From positions 1,116,001-1,180,000 of the forward strand of contig JAFFJZ010000046.1 in NCBI GenBank assembly GCA_018340375.1: a stretch of DNA of 64,000 nt, in the 5' to 3' direction. Under the pieces are notes generated by a model. It was not told the DNA's origin. It did not search any database and was given only the letters and a program-made list of their open reading frames with translations. The position numbers were made by a program, and so were the translations under genes. This stretch comes from Gonatopus flavifemur (Eukaryota > Arthropoda > Insecta > Hymenoptera > Dryinidae). Positions 1 through 10,649 of this stretch are shown here, one piece after another. Position 1 is the stretch's first letter. Each line of letters opens with the position of its first letter.

Positions 1-241
1 CTCCACTCAATCACACTCAGCACGCACATCCAGACTGGGGAAACAGGATTCCAAGCTACAGGATGAACTTCGATTGTTGCATTCTCACTCACAAAAAACT
101 TCTCACTTTGTCAAGTCTACCTGAACTTTCGGGTGAAATTATGCCGAGTCGAATCTTGAAAGTGATGGCTAATCTCGATGTGCAAATGACCCAATCTAAC
201 ATAGTCAGAGCATTCCATCATTACACTACCAAAACTACTCC

Positions 242-520
242 GTGACCACATACCATCCTTTTGGAGCTCCATCCCCCTCTGTCCGAACGAAAATACTTGA
301 AACTCAACGCGCTGGAAGGTTAGTCGACGCATCGCATATAAATCCATCTCTGCCCAACTTTCGAATTCATGTCAATGAATATTTATCTCCTGTGGCAGCC
401 TCCGTTCTTGTAAGAATTCAGGAGGTGGCGAAGTCTGGAGGATACCGTTATGTGTGAGCGGAGAATGGACGCATATTCGGGGGAAAAGAGAACACTTCGA
501 AAGTCATCATCTAATCTATC
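242..520 (+). pseudogene. LINE ORF1 fragment with FP-type C-terminal domain
   Basis: The frame contains RIHVNEYLSP followed by GGYRYV, the signature of the baculovirus-FP-like C-terminal domain of many insect LINE ORF1 proteins (an RNA-binding companion of ORF2). The tryptophan expected after YV is TGA at 455-457. Reading on in the same frame gives ENGRIFGGKEN...KVII and then a stop, so this is a single nonsense change near the natural C-terminus. The N-terminal part of ORF1 is missing or lies before the window. The endonuclease frame of the same element follows about 80 bp downstream. Family assignment is by motif recall only. Confidence 0.7.
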
Positions 521-579
521 AAAAACTGTGACCAACTAAGTTGACTCCCGACTCGATCTATGAATTTGAATACCACAAA

Positions 580-2059
580 AGTCTCCCGATCGTTGGAAAT
601 GCGTCATGTCAACGCGCAATCACTATGGCTCACTTTGATAAATCCTCCGATTTTTTCTGCTCTGAGAATGCGAATGAGTAAGATATTATCGCGGTATCAG
701 AGACTTGGTTTGAGAGCGACATGGATGACTCTTTTTGTTCAATGGATGGATATGTCGTCCTACGCTGTGATGAAGTAAGTTGCATTTGCGGGGTGGTCGA
801 TCTCTACGTTCAGCAGAGTCTTCAATGGGAAATCTCGCGAGAATCGGCGTACAATGCGACCTGTCCGCAGCCTGAATACTTATTCGTTCAAGTGTCTGGT
901 ACGTGTATGCGGAAAAGTACTGATTGGGGTAGTGTACAGATCTCTTAAAATAGGATTTGCTAGTTTCAAAAGGGTGATCTCTCCGTTGAATCCCGACTAA
1001 CATTACAAGATTATTATGGACGACCGGAACACTGACTTGGGCCGTTCATCTTCTAATAGTACCTATCTTTGTGAAGTATTCTCAAATCTGAATCTTGTCA
1101 TCGTTCCCTATGGTCCCACTCATCACACGTCCATCTCCTCCACCTCACTGGATTCGTGGGTAGTGGACGATCTTTCTGAAGTGATTAATTATGAACAGAA
1201 AAAGATGCTTCTTCTATCTCGGCATGACATGATATCAATCGGATATTCTTTCAACCTAACATCTTGTCGCCAATGGGATATCACTATTACTGTGCACGAT
1301 TACCTGCAATTGAATGGGTATTACTGATATCAACCACCTTGTTGAAGTTATCAATGCTCATCTCTCAGATCTATATAATGAAGAAGTACCGTTCAGAAGC
1401 TTCACACCAAGACTTCTTCCTGCTCATTGCATAACTCAGAAGATTCGCGATCTCATCCGGAAATGCAACACTGCGAAGAGGACATAACTTCGCACACGGA
1501 ATCCTGAAAGTCAAGTACTTTACACACAGTTAGAAAACACCGTGGTTTCTTCCCTCAGGATTGCGGAGCGTCAATTTTATAATGATAAATTGATGGGCAC
1601 TACCGACTCTCGTACGCCCTGGAGAGACTTCGCACCTCAAGAATGATTGAATTCACTGGCAACTGTTCAATTGCGGATAATTTTTGTGTGAACCAACTCA
1701 GTTCACATTTTTGCGCTGGCTTCCATCCTGCCTGTATTCCACCACCTATTAGACCGGAGTCTTGCCTACAGTGACAATCTTTCCTCTCTTCCTCACTTGA
1801 CTCGTGATGACCTGCTACACTCATACCGCTTCTCTAACTCAAATACTATCCCTCCTGATGGGTTGTCTGGTCCTTCCCTCAATCTGATCGCTCCGTCAAT
1901 TTTTCCATTCCTACACACACTATTTAACTCCTCTCTCATGCTGTCCATCTTTCTTCCAGCCAGGAAACGTTCATTCATCACACCAATTCCTGAAATAAGG
2001 ACTCCACAATCTTCATGTGATTTCCACCCTATTTCTATCCTCTGCGAGTCATCGAAAAT
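580..2059 (+). pseudogene. CR1/L2-like LINE ORF2 fragment: endonuclease and start of reverse transcriptase
   Basis: Degenerate pieces in several frames follow the order of an APE endonuclease-RT protein. A start like RHVNAQSL is followed by a frame reading VSETWFESDMDDSF and MDGYVVLR (685-790), then a DxNTDLGR motif (1016-1050). Then come HHTS and LDSWVVDD (1110-1165), a linker with RIAERQFYN (about 1560) and the RT entry IPPDGLSGPSLN to FHPISIL (1845-2045). Many frameshifts and stops make it dead. The sequence stops being LINE-like where a C-rich TIR element begins at 2060. Matching later parts of the same family occur at 37815-40740 and 63163-64000. CR1/L2 grouping is inferred from FP-type ORF1, absence of RNase H and the microsatellite-like tail of the other copies. 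Confidence 0.7.
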
Positions 2060-2767
2060 CCCCCCAAACAAAACTTCAACAAAGTGAAAAAATAACGCCA
2101 AGTACATGAAAATTCCTACAATACTTACGAAAAAAAATCAAAGAACATGCTGTGGAGGAAAATTTCACTACATTCGAACTATCGATGGAGTACAACAGTA
2201 AATACTTACAAAAGAAAAATCTAAACATGCTATGGAAGGAAATTCCACTGCATTCAAACTATCGATGGAGTACAACAGTATACAACTCACCTGGAAAAAA
2301 ACATGTGGAATCGATATGTCCTGCCAAGTACATTTGGTTATCCTTATGGTATCCTACCAAATAATGATTGTTACCGTGATGTAACACAGGATGTTGTTGC
2401 AACGAAGTGATAACCGAGTCGTTTCACACTCCAGCTTCAGTCGTTTATATGAGAGTGATTCATTGTAATCTTATCATTACTGGTACATAACAATCAAACA
2501 TGTAACATTGATTCAATATAACTGAAACACAACTTCGCGATGTAACAGCTGTAACAAAGTTTCATCACGATTCAATCATCTCAATGAAACTGTGTTCCGT
2601 GCGATGTAAACCATTACTAGCATATTTTGATGTCAGTGTGTTCGAAGTTCGAATGTAGTCAAATTTCCATTCACACCATGTTTTTAGATTTCGTTTTCGT
2701 GAGTATTATGGGAATTCTCATGTACTTGGCGTTATTTTTTTACTTTTTTGGAGTTTTTTTGGGGGGG
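2060..2767. mobile_element. TIR element (MITE) with CCCCCC ends
   Basis: About 100 bp at 2060-2190 match the reverse complement of 2650-2767. Both start with a run of C, then an A-rich stretch, then AATAACGCCAAGTACATGA. The interior has a ~77-bp imperfect direct duplication (about 2130-2206 and 2211-2284, ending in ATCGATGGAGTACAACAGTA). No coding frame is evident. A clear TSD was not found and the superfamily is unassigned. Confidence 0.6.
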
Positions 2768-3930
2768 AAGGGATTTCACTTGTTTCTCTGAGTGCACCTC
2801 TCATTGAAAATCCGGAATGTTAACAGTCTGGAAATGGTATGCGTCTCAATGCTCACTTCATCCAACGCGAATTTGTAGTTGATTAGTTCCGTTAGAATTT
2901 TCAGACTGTGTATAACCCGAAACAAATGAAAATTTAATACTCGAATTTGATAGCAATCCTAACGGTGGACAAATGTCCTCTGATAATTTCTGTGATATGA
3001 AAAACCACGGGGGTTTCCATCAGTCATCTCATCATTGGACAGCAATATATTATCGAAATCAAGAATAAAAGACTTGAGAAGAGGAAAGCGGATTCCCATG
3101 AACAAATATGCTTGTGAAGAATTCCGAAAACAAGATGTTAGTTGACCTTTCAGTTGGCGCTGACAGCAGGTCAAGCGCTTGAAGCAGCTTACGATTTCGA
3201 ACAATCCATTCATCACAACGAAAGTTTGAGCATACCTGCAACGGGTAAGCCATAGCTCACCCAGAGTATAATCGACCCAAAATCAGTAATTCCAAACGAG
3301 AATAATCCCGAAAAAGTTTTAGACACATTTTATCTCGTTCGCATGCAGCTAGTAACAAATAATTATTCCCGGGGTCATCTCTTCCCGGATGACTGACCTC
3401 GAGTTTATTGCACTTCGGGGTTGGCTATGTTTCATCCTACGACTACTTGGGAATCTCGAACATGTCTCGTGCGAAAAAAGCAGTGTATTCAAGATATTAT
3501 TGTGAAGAAATGAAAACAAAATAGATCTTACGAATAGAGGGAACATGCATACAGAATGTTCAAGGCTGCCAATGGAACTTTCTTCGACAACATAAAATTT
3601 GTATCACTCGTGATGAAACTGAAAATAAGTTCTCACAAAAGATTTTTCGATAACTCTTCTGAATCATTTTGGAAAGTATTTTAGGGAGGATATTTGTCAA
3701 ATATTCATTATCATGCAACAAAAAAAGATATCTTCAAGATATCTAATGGGAGACATTTTGCAAGATTCTGTGTGTTATTATCCATCACGACCTTCCAGAA
3801 GAATTCTTCAAGAAAGTGTGGTCGATTACAGTACTGCGAAGGTATTCTATGTTTTTCGAAACTATCTATACAAGATCACAGTGACTGAATTCCCATTTTA
3901 TGATCAAGTGAAATTATTGCTTTTCTGAAA
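2768..3930. other. Unassigned AT-rich stretch
   Basis: No recognised transposon gene, RNA gene or tandem repeat was found. The right part may include the 3' end of the minus-strand Helitron. The only gene-like signal is the exon candidate at 3154-3244. Confidence 0.4.
3154..3244 (+). CDS. Candidate internal exon of a host gene (weak)
   Basis: A pyrimidine-containing acceptor ending TTTCAG (3148-3153) precedes an open 91-bp segment ending at a GTAAG donor (3245-3249). The frame starting at 3154 reads LALTAGQALEAAYDFEQSIH and then ends in SLSIPAT, with no stop. The GQALEAAY core resembles the GQAFEVAY helix of PID/PTB domains, but this is recall-based and other chance frames exist. No neighbouring exon was identified. 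It could be a chance open segment. Confidence 0.25.
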
Positions 3931-3934
3931 AAAA

Positions 3935-4404
3935 AGATTTATGAGTCTTTAGCATTACGTGGCCATTGTCGTTCCTCAACTTGCAGATCATGGATGAATA
4001 TCCACTTTGTACCTTTATTTCGTAGCATGCACGTGAAATTACTTTCAGAGATACTTTTACCGGGATGGAAATTGTCAGCTATAACTTTATAAGTGTTCTG
4101 GAATATGTATTTTTGAGGTTGGAACTGCTTTAATGCTTATGTTCCATGATTTTGGTGCTTCAACATTATTGTCATTGAATAACATCAATTGAACGATGGC
4201 TTGTTGTTGTGATGCTGTAATAACTGACTTTTTAGTTTTATGCAAGTTATTACAATTGCCACAAGAATCTTCAAAAATTTTCCAGGTCGAAAAATTGAAC
4301 TTGAGTATTTCTTGGAACTCAAATGGGTTTTCCGAAATTGGAGGTAGCGCAAGACGTATAACACAATTTGTATCGATGATATTTTTGGTATTGGGTTTGT
4401 GAAA
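3935..4404 (-). pseudogene. Helitron USP-like domain, second part
   Basis: Beyond the mariner the same strand reads IRLALPPISENPFEFQEIL, then CGNCNNLHK (second CxxC), SWNISIKAVPTSKIHI, and after a stop KVIADNFHPGKSISESNFTC and MLRNKGTKWIFIHDLQ. The last segments correspond in position to the His box of USPs (HxGxxxxGHYT) and the following W-x-x-x-D block, but the GHY histidine is replaced (ESNFT). Together with the first part this makes about 290 residues, short for a USP but in the right motif order. Inferred to be a degenerate USP. Confidence 0.5.
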
Positions 4405-4467
4405 ATGACTCCGCCCTTTTTTTCTTGAATAAAACACATTTGCCTGTTTAGAAAATTGAAGAACAGT

Positions 4468-5620
4468 TTATCCAAAGTATGCTCCATCTGCAGCTACAAC
4501 CTTTGCCCATCTTTCAGGTGATTCACGTGTTCCTTGCTCGAAGAAATCCTGATCTTTTGAGCTGATCCAATTGTCAAGCCAAATTTTGGATGGGGGCCGA
4601 ATCAACGAAAGGACAAATCAACGAAACCATTGGTTGAGAAGGAAGAGATGTATAATGTATGATGTCTTATTCTTTCCAACTAACGGTTTCGTTGATTCGG
4701 TTTTTCGTTGATTTGGCCCCCATCCCAAATTTTGATACTTTCGTATGAAGTGAACTGTTCTCCTGTAAGATCTGACTGCATTGTCCGAAATAAGTGGTAA
4801 TCCGACGGGGCTATGTCTGGCAAATATGGCGGGTGGAATAATGCTTTCCAGTCCTGCCCATCTAAATATTTTTTCACGACTCGTGCGGTGTGCGGTTTGG
4901 CATTGTCATGTTGCAGAATTAATTTACTGTGTCTATTCACCCATTCTGGTCGTTTGTTCTCCTATGGCTCGCTTTGAATGCATTAGTTCTCGTCGGTGAA
5001 GTTCTCCATCAATAGTTTGAGAGGGTTCGAGCAACTCATAATATATAACACCTGTCTGATCCCACCAAATGCAGAACGTAACCTGGGCACAGTGAATATT
5101 TCTCTTTGGCTGTGATGGGCTCGGTTGACCTGGCTTCACCCAAGATTTTTGGGTTCCAGATTCTCATAGTATATCCATTTCCCATCTCCTGTGACTATCC
5201 GATGCAAAGATCCTGTTCGTTGCTGTCTTTGAAATAGCATTTCACAAGTTGTTCTTCGACGTTCCATGTCTCTTTCTTTGAATTCATGTGGGACTCAGTT
5301 ATTGAGTTTTTAACCATTCCCATTGCTTTTAAACGCTTCGCCACAGTTGGTCGTTCAACATTCAATGCTGCAGCCAGTTCTGTTTGAGTCCGGCAAGAAT
5401 CCTTTGTCAATAATGTTTCCACATCAGCATCTTCAAATTTTTTCAGTGGTTTTCCATGTTCTCTGTCCTCAGACCATTCTCCGCAAGTTTTATTGGTTGC
5501 AGCATGCTCACCGTGAATCCCCACAAGCAAACGATACGCTTCCGCTGCACTTTTCTTTGCAATAAAAGAGTGTAACAGCACTCCCCGCAAATGATGTTCA
5601 CTCGGGAAGAAAACCGACAT
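4468..5620 (-). pseudogene. mariner transposase A, broken
   Basis: The most likely start is the Met beginning MSVFFPSEHHLRGVLLHSF (5620). The protein has the paired HTH region to KFEDADVETLL and TQTELAAALNVERPTVAKRL, then a first-Asp block RIVTGDGKWIYYEN (about 5190). IWWDQTGVIYYELL follows, then LQHDNAKPHTARVV (second Asp) and HPPYLPDIAPSDYHLF (third Asp). A MITE cuts the frame after SYESIKIW; beyond it the frame resumes LDNWISSKDQDFFEQG to a natural end GAYFG (stop 4468-4470). At least one frameshift (about 4935) and the insertion inactivate it. All three catalytic Asp codons are still readable. Confidence 0.75.
4588..4725. mobile_element. MITE with 8-bp TSD inside mariner A
   Basis: The ends are GGATGGGGGCCGAATCAACG and its near-exact inverse (GATTTGGCCCCCATCC), flanked by CAAATTTT on both sides (4580-4587, 4726-4733). 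It is related to the larger copy at 31635-32300, which shares CCGAATCAACGAAA and also has an 8-bp TSD. GG...CC ends with 8-bp TSDs are compatible with Merlin-like or atypical hAT elements; no transposase is present. Confidence 0.8.
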
Positions 5621-5778
5621 GTTAAAGGAGGTAAAAACTTGTTGCTCACAACCCAAACCAAATGTTGCGTAGTGCGTTTGACAGCTGACAAAAAGTACTA
5701 TCGAATACAAATGTTGCCTTTTATCAGTACACGTAAGCAATATTAACAACGACGTGTGTTAAGAAAGGGCGGAGTCAT

Positions 5779-6264
5779 ATTCACACGCCCAATATATTCA
5801 CATTTTATACACCTTGTTATGGCAGTTACTTGGTGCTACACTAAATTTTCAAGAGCCATCGAATTTTCACAAATAGAAGCAATGAATTCTCCTGCATCCT
5901 GTGAATGGTTATGTAAATATTGCGAACCTGCAAATTGTTTCAAAGCTATGGTATCAAGGTGTTTTTGCGAATTGTAGCTATCAATCGAAATGTTCATAAA
6001 GTCATTGGGATCGGATGAAAGTAATTGCTTCGTCATAGAAACACAGTATACTATGCACTGCATTACTGCATTCACATGAGAAGGAACACCGTCAACATTA
6101 GGGAAACCGTTCATTCCAAATGCATCAGTTTCTGTTGATTTATCATCAGCATTTTGGTCTCTGAGTACTTCGATAAGTATTGCCTGAATACTATCACGCA
6201 CTTTGCCGTCATGTTGCTTTGAAATTTCTATGCTCATGAGATCTGGTCTGTATGATTTTCTCAC
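5779..6264 (-). pseudogene. Helitron C-terminal ubiquitin-specific-protease-like domain, first part
   Basis: A single 142-codon frame starts with the end of PIF1 (RKSYRPDLMSIEISK) and passes into a segment resembling a USP/UCH fold. FPNVDGVPSHVNAVMQCIVY aligns with the Cys box (usual form GLxNxGNxCYxNAxLQCL), and HSQDAGEF aligns with the QQDA-EF box. No cysteine lies at the catalytic position; Pro-Ser stands there. After a stop at 5836 the frame reads TRCIKCEYIG, a first CxxC of a possible zinc ribbon, and is cut by the mariner TIR at 5778. The domain continues at 4404. Motif recall only; no structure or profile search was possible. Confidence 0.55.
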
Positions 6265-7990
6265 TCGATTGTATTCTATTATAGCTCATTCTTGCGCTTT
6301 TATGGAGGATGGATAAAAATGAATGAGATGTAATTCTTGTGATGTGGTCACTCGTGAAAGAGCAACATACACTTGACCATAAGCAAATATTGAACTGCCA
6401 GCTCCAATTATTGCATGCTCTCAACTCAACCCTTGACTTTTGTGGATGGTCATCCCATAACTCAGACATGTCGGAAATTGTTTCCTTATGACGACCGCGT
6501 TATCCATCACTTCAAATTCGACACTCCCGCGTTGTATTGTGTGTTCGGTTCTTGTATTTGAAACCATATTCAACTTCTCAACCTCGTTATCAGCACCTCG
6601 TAGAACAGACACAAATTTTCCAAGTGTTCCATTGACAAGCCCTAAAGTAACATCTATGTTTCTCCGGATCATAGTTTTCACGCCTAATTTGACAGTCATA
6701 ATTCTTGCTAATCCTGCTGTACGAGAAATATCTTCATCATTTGAAGACAGTTGTTTCAAAACTTTTTTTTCAAGTAAGGTGCACAATTTGTCGTATCTTG
6801 AGCAGTTGGATGAATTCCTCCTGAAGGCAGTCGGCTGCGTATTGCTGTATTCGAAACGTCACATTGTATACACGTGGGAAGAAAACAGACCGCATCCGGA
6901 ACACTGTTGAGTGAATAATTACAAAGTTCATTTAATCGGCTATCATAGCTTGTGGTTTGGAAATTCATACTTCTGACAGTAAGGTTCTAATATCCGAATC
7001 ATTCACTACTCCTATGCGAATTCTCAATAGCATATCTTTGTAAGAAGTGTCATTCTGTTGTCGCATATTGATTCTCAATTCATCATAATTGAACAAACCA
7101 CACCATAAACCATAAGAACCCAGAGCTCCCATGCGTTTCTCAATACTGTTATTAGACAATCGCATGAAAGCAGGTCCTTCATGAACAGGTAGGAGCTGAA
7201 GTGAATCACCAAACAATGAAATTTGTTTTTGTCCAAACCAACTTCCATCGCAATCCGATGTATCAAATGTTTCTGTCAATCGAAGATGTGCGTACAGAAA
7301 GGTTACATCAGAAACCATGGAAACCTCATCAATACATACTAACGTAACATTTTTAACTTGATCTCGTACAATCTTGAGAGTTACATCAGAAAGTTGTCTG
7401 TACTGGGCAGTATGGCAACTGAAAAAGGTGATGCAAAGTGAGACCTTCAATATAAGAAGCTGCTATTCCAGTGGGAGCAGTTACTACAGTATCTCTGCCA
7501 ATCATTTGTTCGATCACCCAATAGTTCCAATGAGACAGCTTCCAGTGCCACCTTCTCCGCTCACATAAAGTCTAAGAATTTCATTCTCAGAACTCAAGGC
7601 ACTGGTAACTTTATCAAATATACGTTCTTGATCGCTATTCAACTTCGAAATCACTTGAGTTAGGTCAACAATCTCAACCTTTTTTTCTACATTTTCAAAA
7701 TATTCCATAGCACCAGCTATTTCAATGGGCACACGCTCCAAGATGTGATCATTAAATGCATTTTCTCCCCGATTCAAATTATGCAATAAGTTTCGTTCAA
7801 TTTGTTCCTTGATATGGTCGCGGGCTTTCTGAATATCAATCATCCGCTCATGGTATTGCATTGCTTCTACTAGTTGTGATTGTAGAGATGAAAATGCTTC
7901 TGAATATGTCTCACATCCGTATTCCAATTCACAAATATCTCTCCAAGGTTTGAACAATAACAATAATGAAAAATCATAATCCACAGGTTG
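6220..7990 (-). pseudogene. Helitron PIF1-type helicase domain
   Basis: Superfamily 1 helicase motifs appear in order: LNSDQERIFDKV and a Walker A region SGEGGTG (about 7560) where one lost A breaks the frame right at the expected Lys; TAPTGIAASYIEGLT in the shifted frame (about 7470); CIDEVSMVS (Walker B, about 7330); FGDSLQLLPV (about 7200); LRINMRQQND (about 7070); GLVNGTLG (about 6640); MTIHKSQGLS, a stop, then the frame reading GQVYVALSRV (6450-6370). The tail EYNRVRKSYRPDL runs in frame into the USP-like domain. In intact Helitrons this 5'-3' helicase unwinds the donor strand. Confidence 0.75.
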
Positions 7991-7999
7991 TAGTTGAAC

Positions 8000-9556
8000 A
8001 TTATAGTGATAATGATTGATGAGATATTCCCGTGTACGTTTTTTTAAAAATAAAGATTCACCTTTGACATAGTATTCAGGTTTTTTAGATGGTCAAATTT
8101 TCGTAATATCATACCATTGCGCGGAATCGTAGAGAGACATAGATTTTCATTCTTTGGCTCTATTCGAATAATGATCATCTATTAGCGATGGACGAAAAAT
8201 ATCTGTGGATTCAGCTTGTAAGCCCTTGATTTCTTCTCGAGTTTTCAATTTCCTATTTCTAATCATATTTACATCCAACCATCTGATGGTTGTATTTGGA
8301 TCTGTACCATGCGATGGAATTTCCAAAAGCATATCAGCAGCCTCAAGGGCACCGCATTCCCTGTGGTTCAATATACGCATTCCTACTTTCCAAAGACGAC
8401 TGCGCAATGACTTGCAAGAATTTTACGCTTCGAATATATCTCCAACGTAACTTTTCTCAGCTCTGGATACATACTTCATACAATATGAAGTTAGCAATGT
8501 CGAGTTTTCTCCAACGAATTGAATGTCCATGTGACCTTCCCAAGCTGTGAGAATAGCAGGATTGTAATCATTGATGTTGCTTTCCTCTTTTGAACGTGGG
8601 AGATCACACAACCTACTCTCAGTTTTCAGCTGTCTTCTGGCAGCCATAGGAATTCCCACGTCTCTCATTATCAAAGTATCTGTAACTGGTCATGGAAATC
8701 CAAACCTGCACACTTTGGTGAACGAGTTCTCGGTTTTTTTTATCACGGAAACAATAACTGTTATGTGAATGTCTCTGATGCGTGTTCACACGTCGATACG
8801 ATGTTGGGGATTCTCTTGAAGGCGATCTACAGGTAACATATTGTGAGATAAATGCTGCTACTTCTTCATTTCAAGAGACATTGTTAATGGGAGCACCTTC
8901 TATTCAAATCAAGAGATGAGAATGGTTTGTTCTTCTACCTTGATATTCTCGGTGCCAGAAATAATGAACAACTTCATCAATCGGATTGTCGGATGAACAG
9001 ATCAAATCAAGCATAGTTTGGAACTTATTTTCGATAAACCTAGAAGTCGAAATAGGATCAGAAGCAATGAATTAATTGTCAGATTTTCTGAAAGAAGAAG
9101 GCCCTTTGACTTCATGAAGATATTCGATCAAATCTGGCCATAAAATGTAAGAAACCATGTAGCAGGACCATAATGATGAACCATACAATTTACATCATTT
9201 CTAGGCTTCCCCCAATACCGTTCTGTATTTCGTAATCTCGAAAATGTGATATTCAATTTTGTTTCAAGTTGTGCCTTCGACAGCTGATCTAGATAAAGAG
9301 CAGCTGTATATTTTCTTCGAGGGTTTGTAACATTCATTTTATGGAAAATCCCAGCATTCAATTTTCGCATATTTGTATCATGTAATGGATTGAAAATATA
9401 TTGTATGTTGAACTGAGCTGAGAATCTTTGGCCATTAATTTTGACCTAATGAATCCAAAATCAGTCAAACGTACAGATCTGTTTTCATGCTGACCATTCA
9501 CTCCATAAGGATATAAATTGGGGAAACACAGCAAATTCAAAGATCCCGTCCGATTA
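8000..9556 (-). pseudogene. Helitron Rep (Helitron_like_N) domain
   Basis: Seen in order: CFPNLYPYGVNGQHENRS (9535-9480); LNAGIFHKMNV, then NTERYWGKPRNDVNCMVHHY and GPATWFLTF (9365-9130); a Rep-type HxH segment reading NHSHLLI-stop-IEGAP (about 8920), where the usual Trp codon has become TGA; NDYNPAILTAWEGHMDIQF and YCMKYVSRAEKS (8580-8430); GMRILNHRECGALEAADMLL, then TTIRWLDVN and STDIFRPSLIDDHY (8380-8160). This is the rolling-circle initiator half of the protein, which in intact copies nicks and transfers one DNA strand. Several stops and shifts make it inactive. Confidence 0.75.
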
Positions 9557-10649
9557 CACAGGCCTGCGAGGTTTTTCCCCCTTGGAACTGGTGACCATTT
9601 TCCGAAGTAATTTGCTGCGTAGAATCCGAATCCGGAGCCAGAATTGGGCTATCACGTCAGGATTTTGAGATATCTGAGGGTAAATACGCAAAAAATGCGG
9701 TTTTTCGCTACTTTTGAGGTTATGTACAGGACGCATAAAATTTTTTTGATCTTTTCTCTCAACTTCATCAATTTGCACTACTCTTCCCGTTTAAAATGAG
9801 CTATTGAACGTTCATGTACGATTTTTTCTCGCAAAGTTACGACCATTCTAAGTTGTGTAATATGTCCCAACAACAGAATGAGTATTCGCATTTATTACAC
9901 TGATCGACAATGAAATTCTCCTTCAAATGAAATTCTCTTTTCTGAAGTAATTTTCTGCGTAGAATCCAAATCCGGAGTCAGGATTGGGCCATCGCGTAAG
10001 CATTTCAAGATATTTAAGATTAGGTCCACGAAAAATGGGTTTTTTGATTACTTTGGAATTCATGTACTGGGTGCACAATTTTTTTTAGTCTTTTCTTCTA
10101 ATTGCATCATCCAGTACTACTCTTACTCTTCAAGATAAGCTATTAATCGGTGACCTACAATTTCTCCTTGCAGAGTTACGAGTATTCCAAGTTGTGAAAT
10201 ATATCCCCAAGATTATAATATTTCTAGGATCTCCTGAGGGTGCTGCCAGGATGTATGGGAATGAAAATTCTAATTTTCTAATATGATATTCTTATTCAGC
10301 GACCCAAAAACTTATATGTTCACATATTCAAGGAAAATTTCCCTTCAAAACAATGGGTTCCCAAAGGGTTGATAATTCACAGACCTGCGGAATATAAGTT
10401 TTTATTTTCCCTTCGAACAATAATGGTTCCTTTCCAGGTATTCAGATTGTGGAACTAAAATATAACGCCAGTTTTTACAGCACATCGGGATTCATTTTTA
10501 TGTGAGATATGAATATTTACAGTTTTTTAAACAATTTGTATGAACGAAAAATATATACGTTTTATATAAAATTCAGACATGGGGCTGCACTGGTTTCACA
10601 CAAGACCTAAGAGACTAGATAAACCAAAAGGACTTATGATATCTTTTCT

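Larger units (their letters stand above)
4405..5778 (-). mobile_element. mariner element A (inactive), inserted in the Helitron USP region
   Basis: Terminal inverted repeats ATGACTCCGCCCTTT occur at 4405 and, reversed, at 5778. The transposase lies between them on the minus strand. The flanking Helitron sequence gives GTGTGAAT / TTTCACA, so the TA TSD is eroded. The element is itself interrupted by a 138-bp MITE at 4588-4725. Confidence 0.8.

Noticed and set aside
5836..9370. PIF1/Rep region as a cellular helicase gene
   Set aside because: The order Helitron_like_N, then PIF1, with many stops and no introns marks a Helitron pseudogene.
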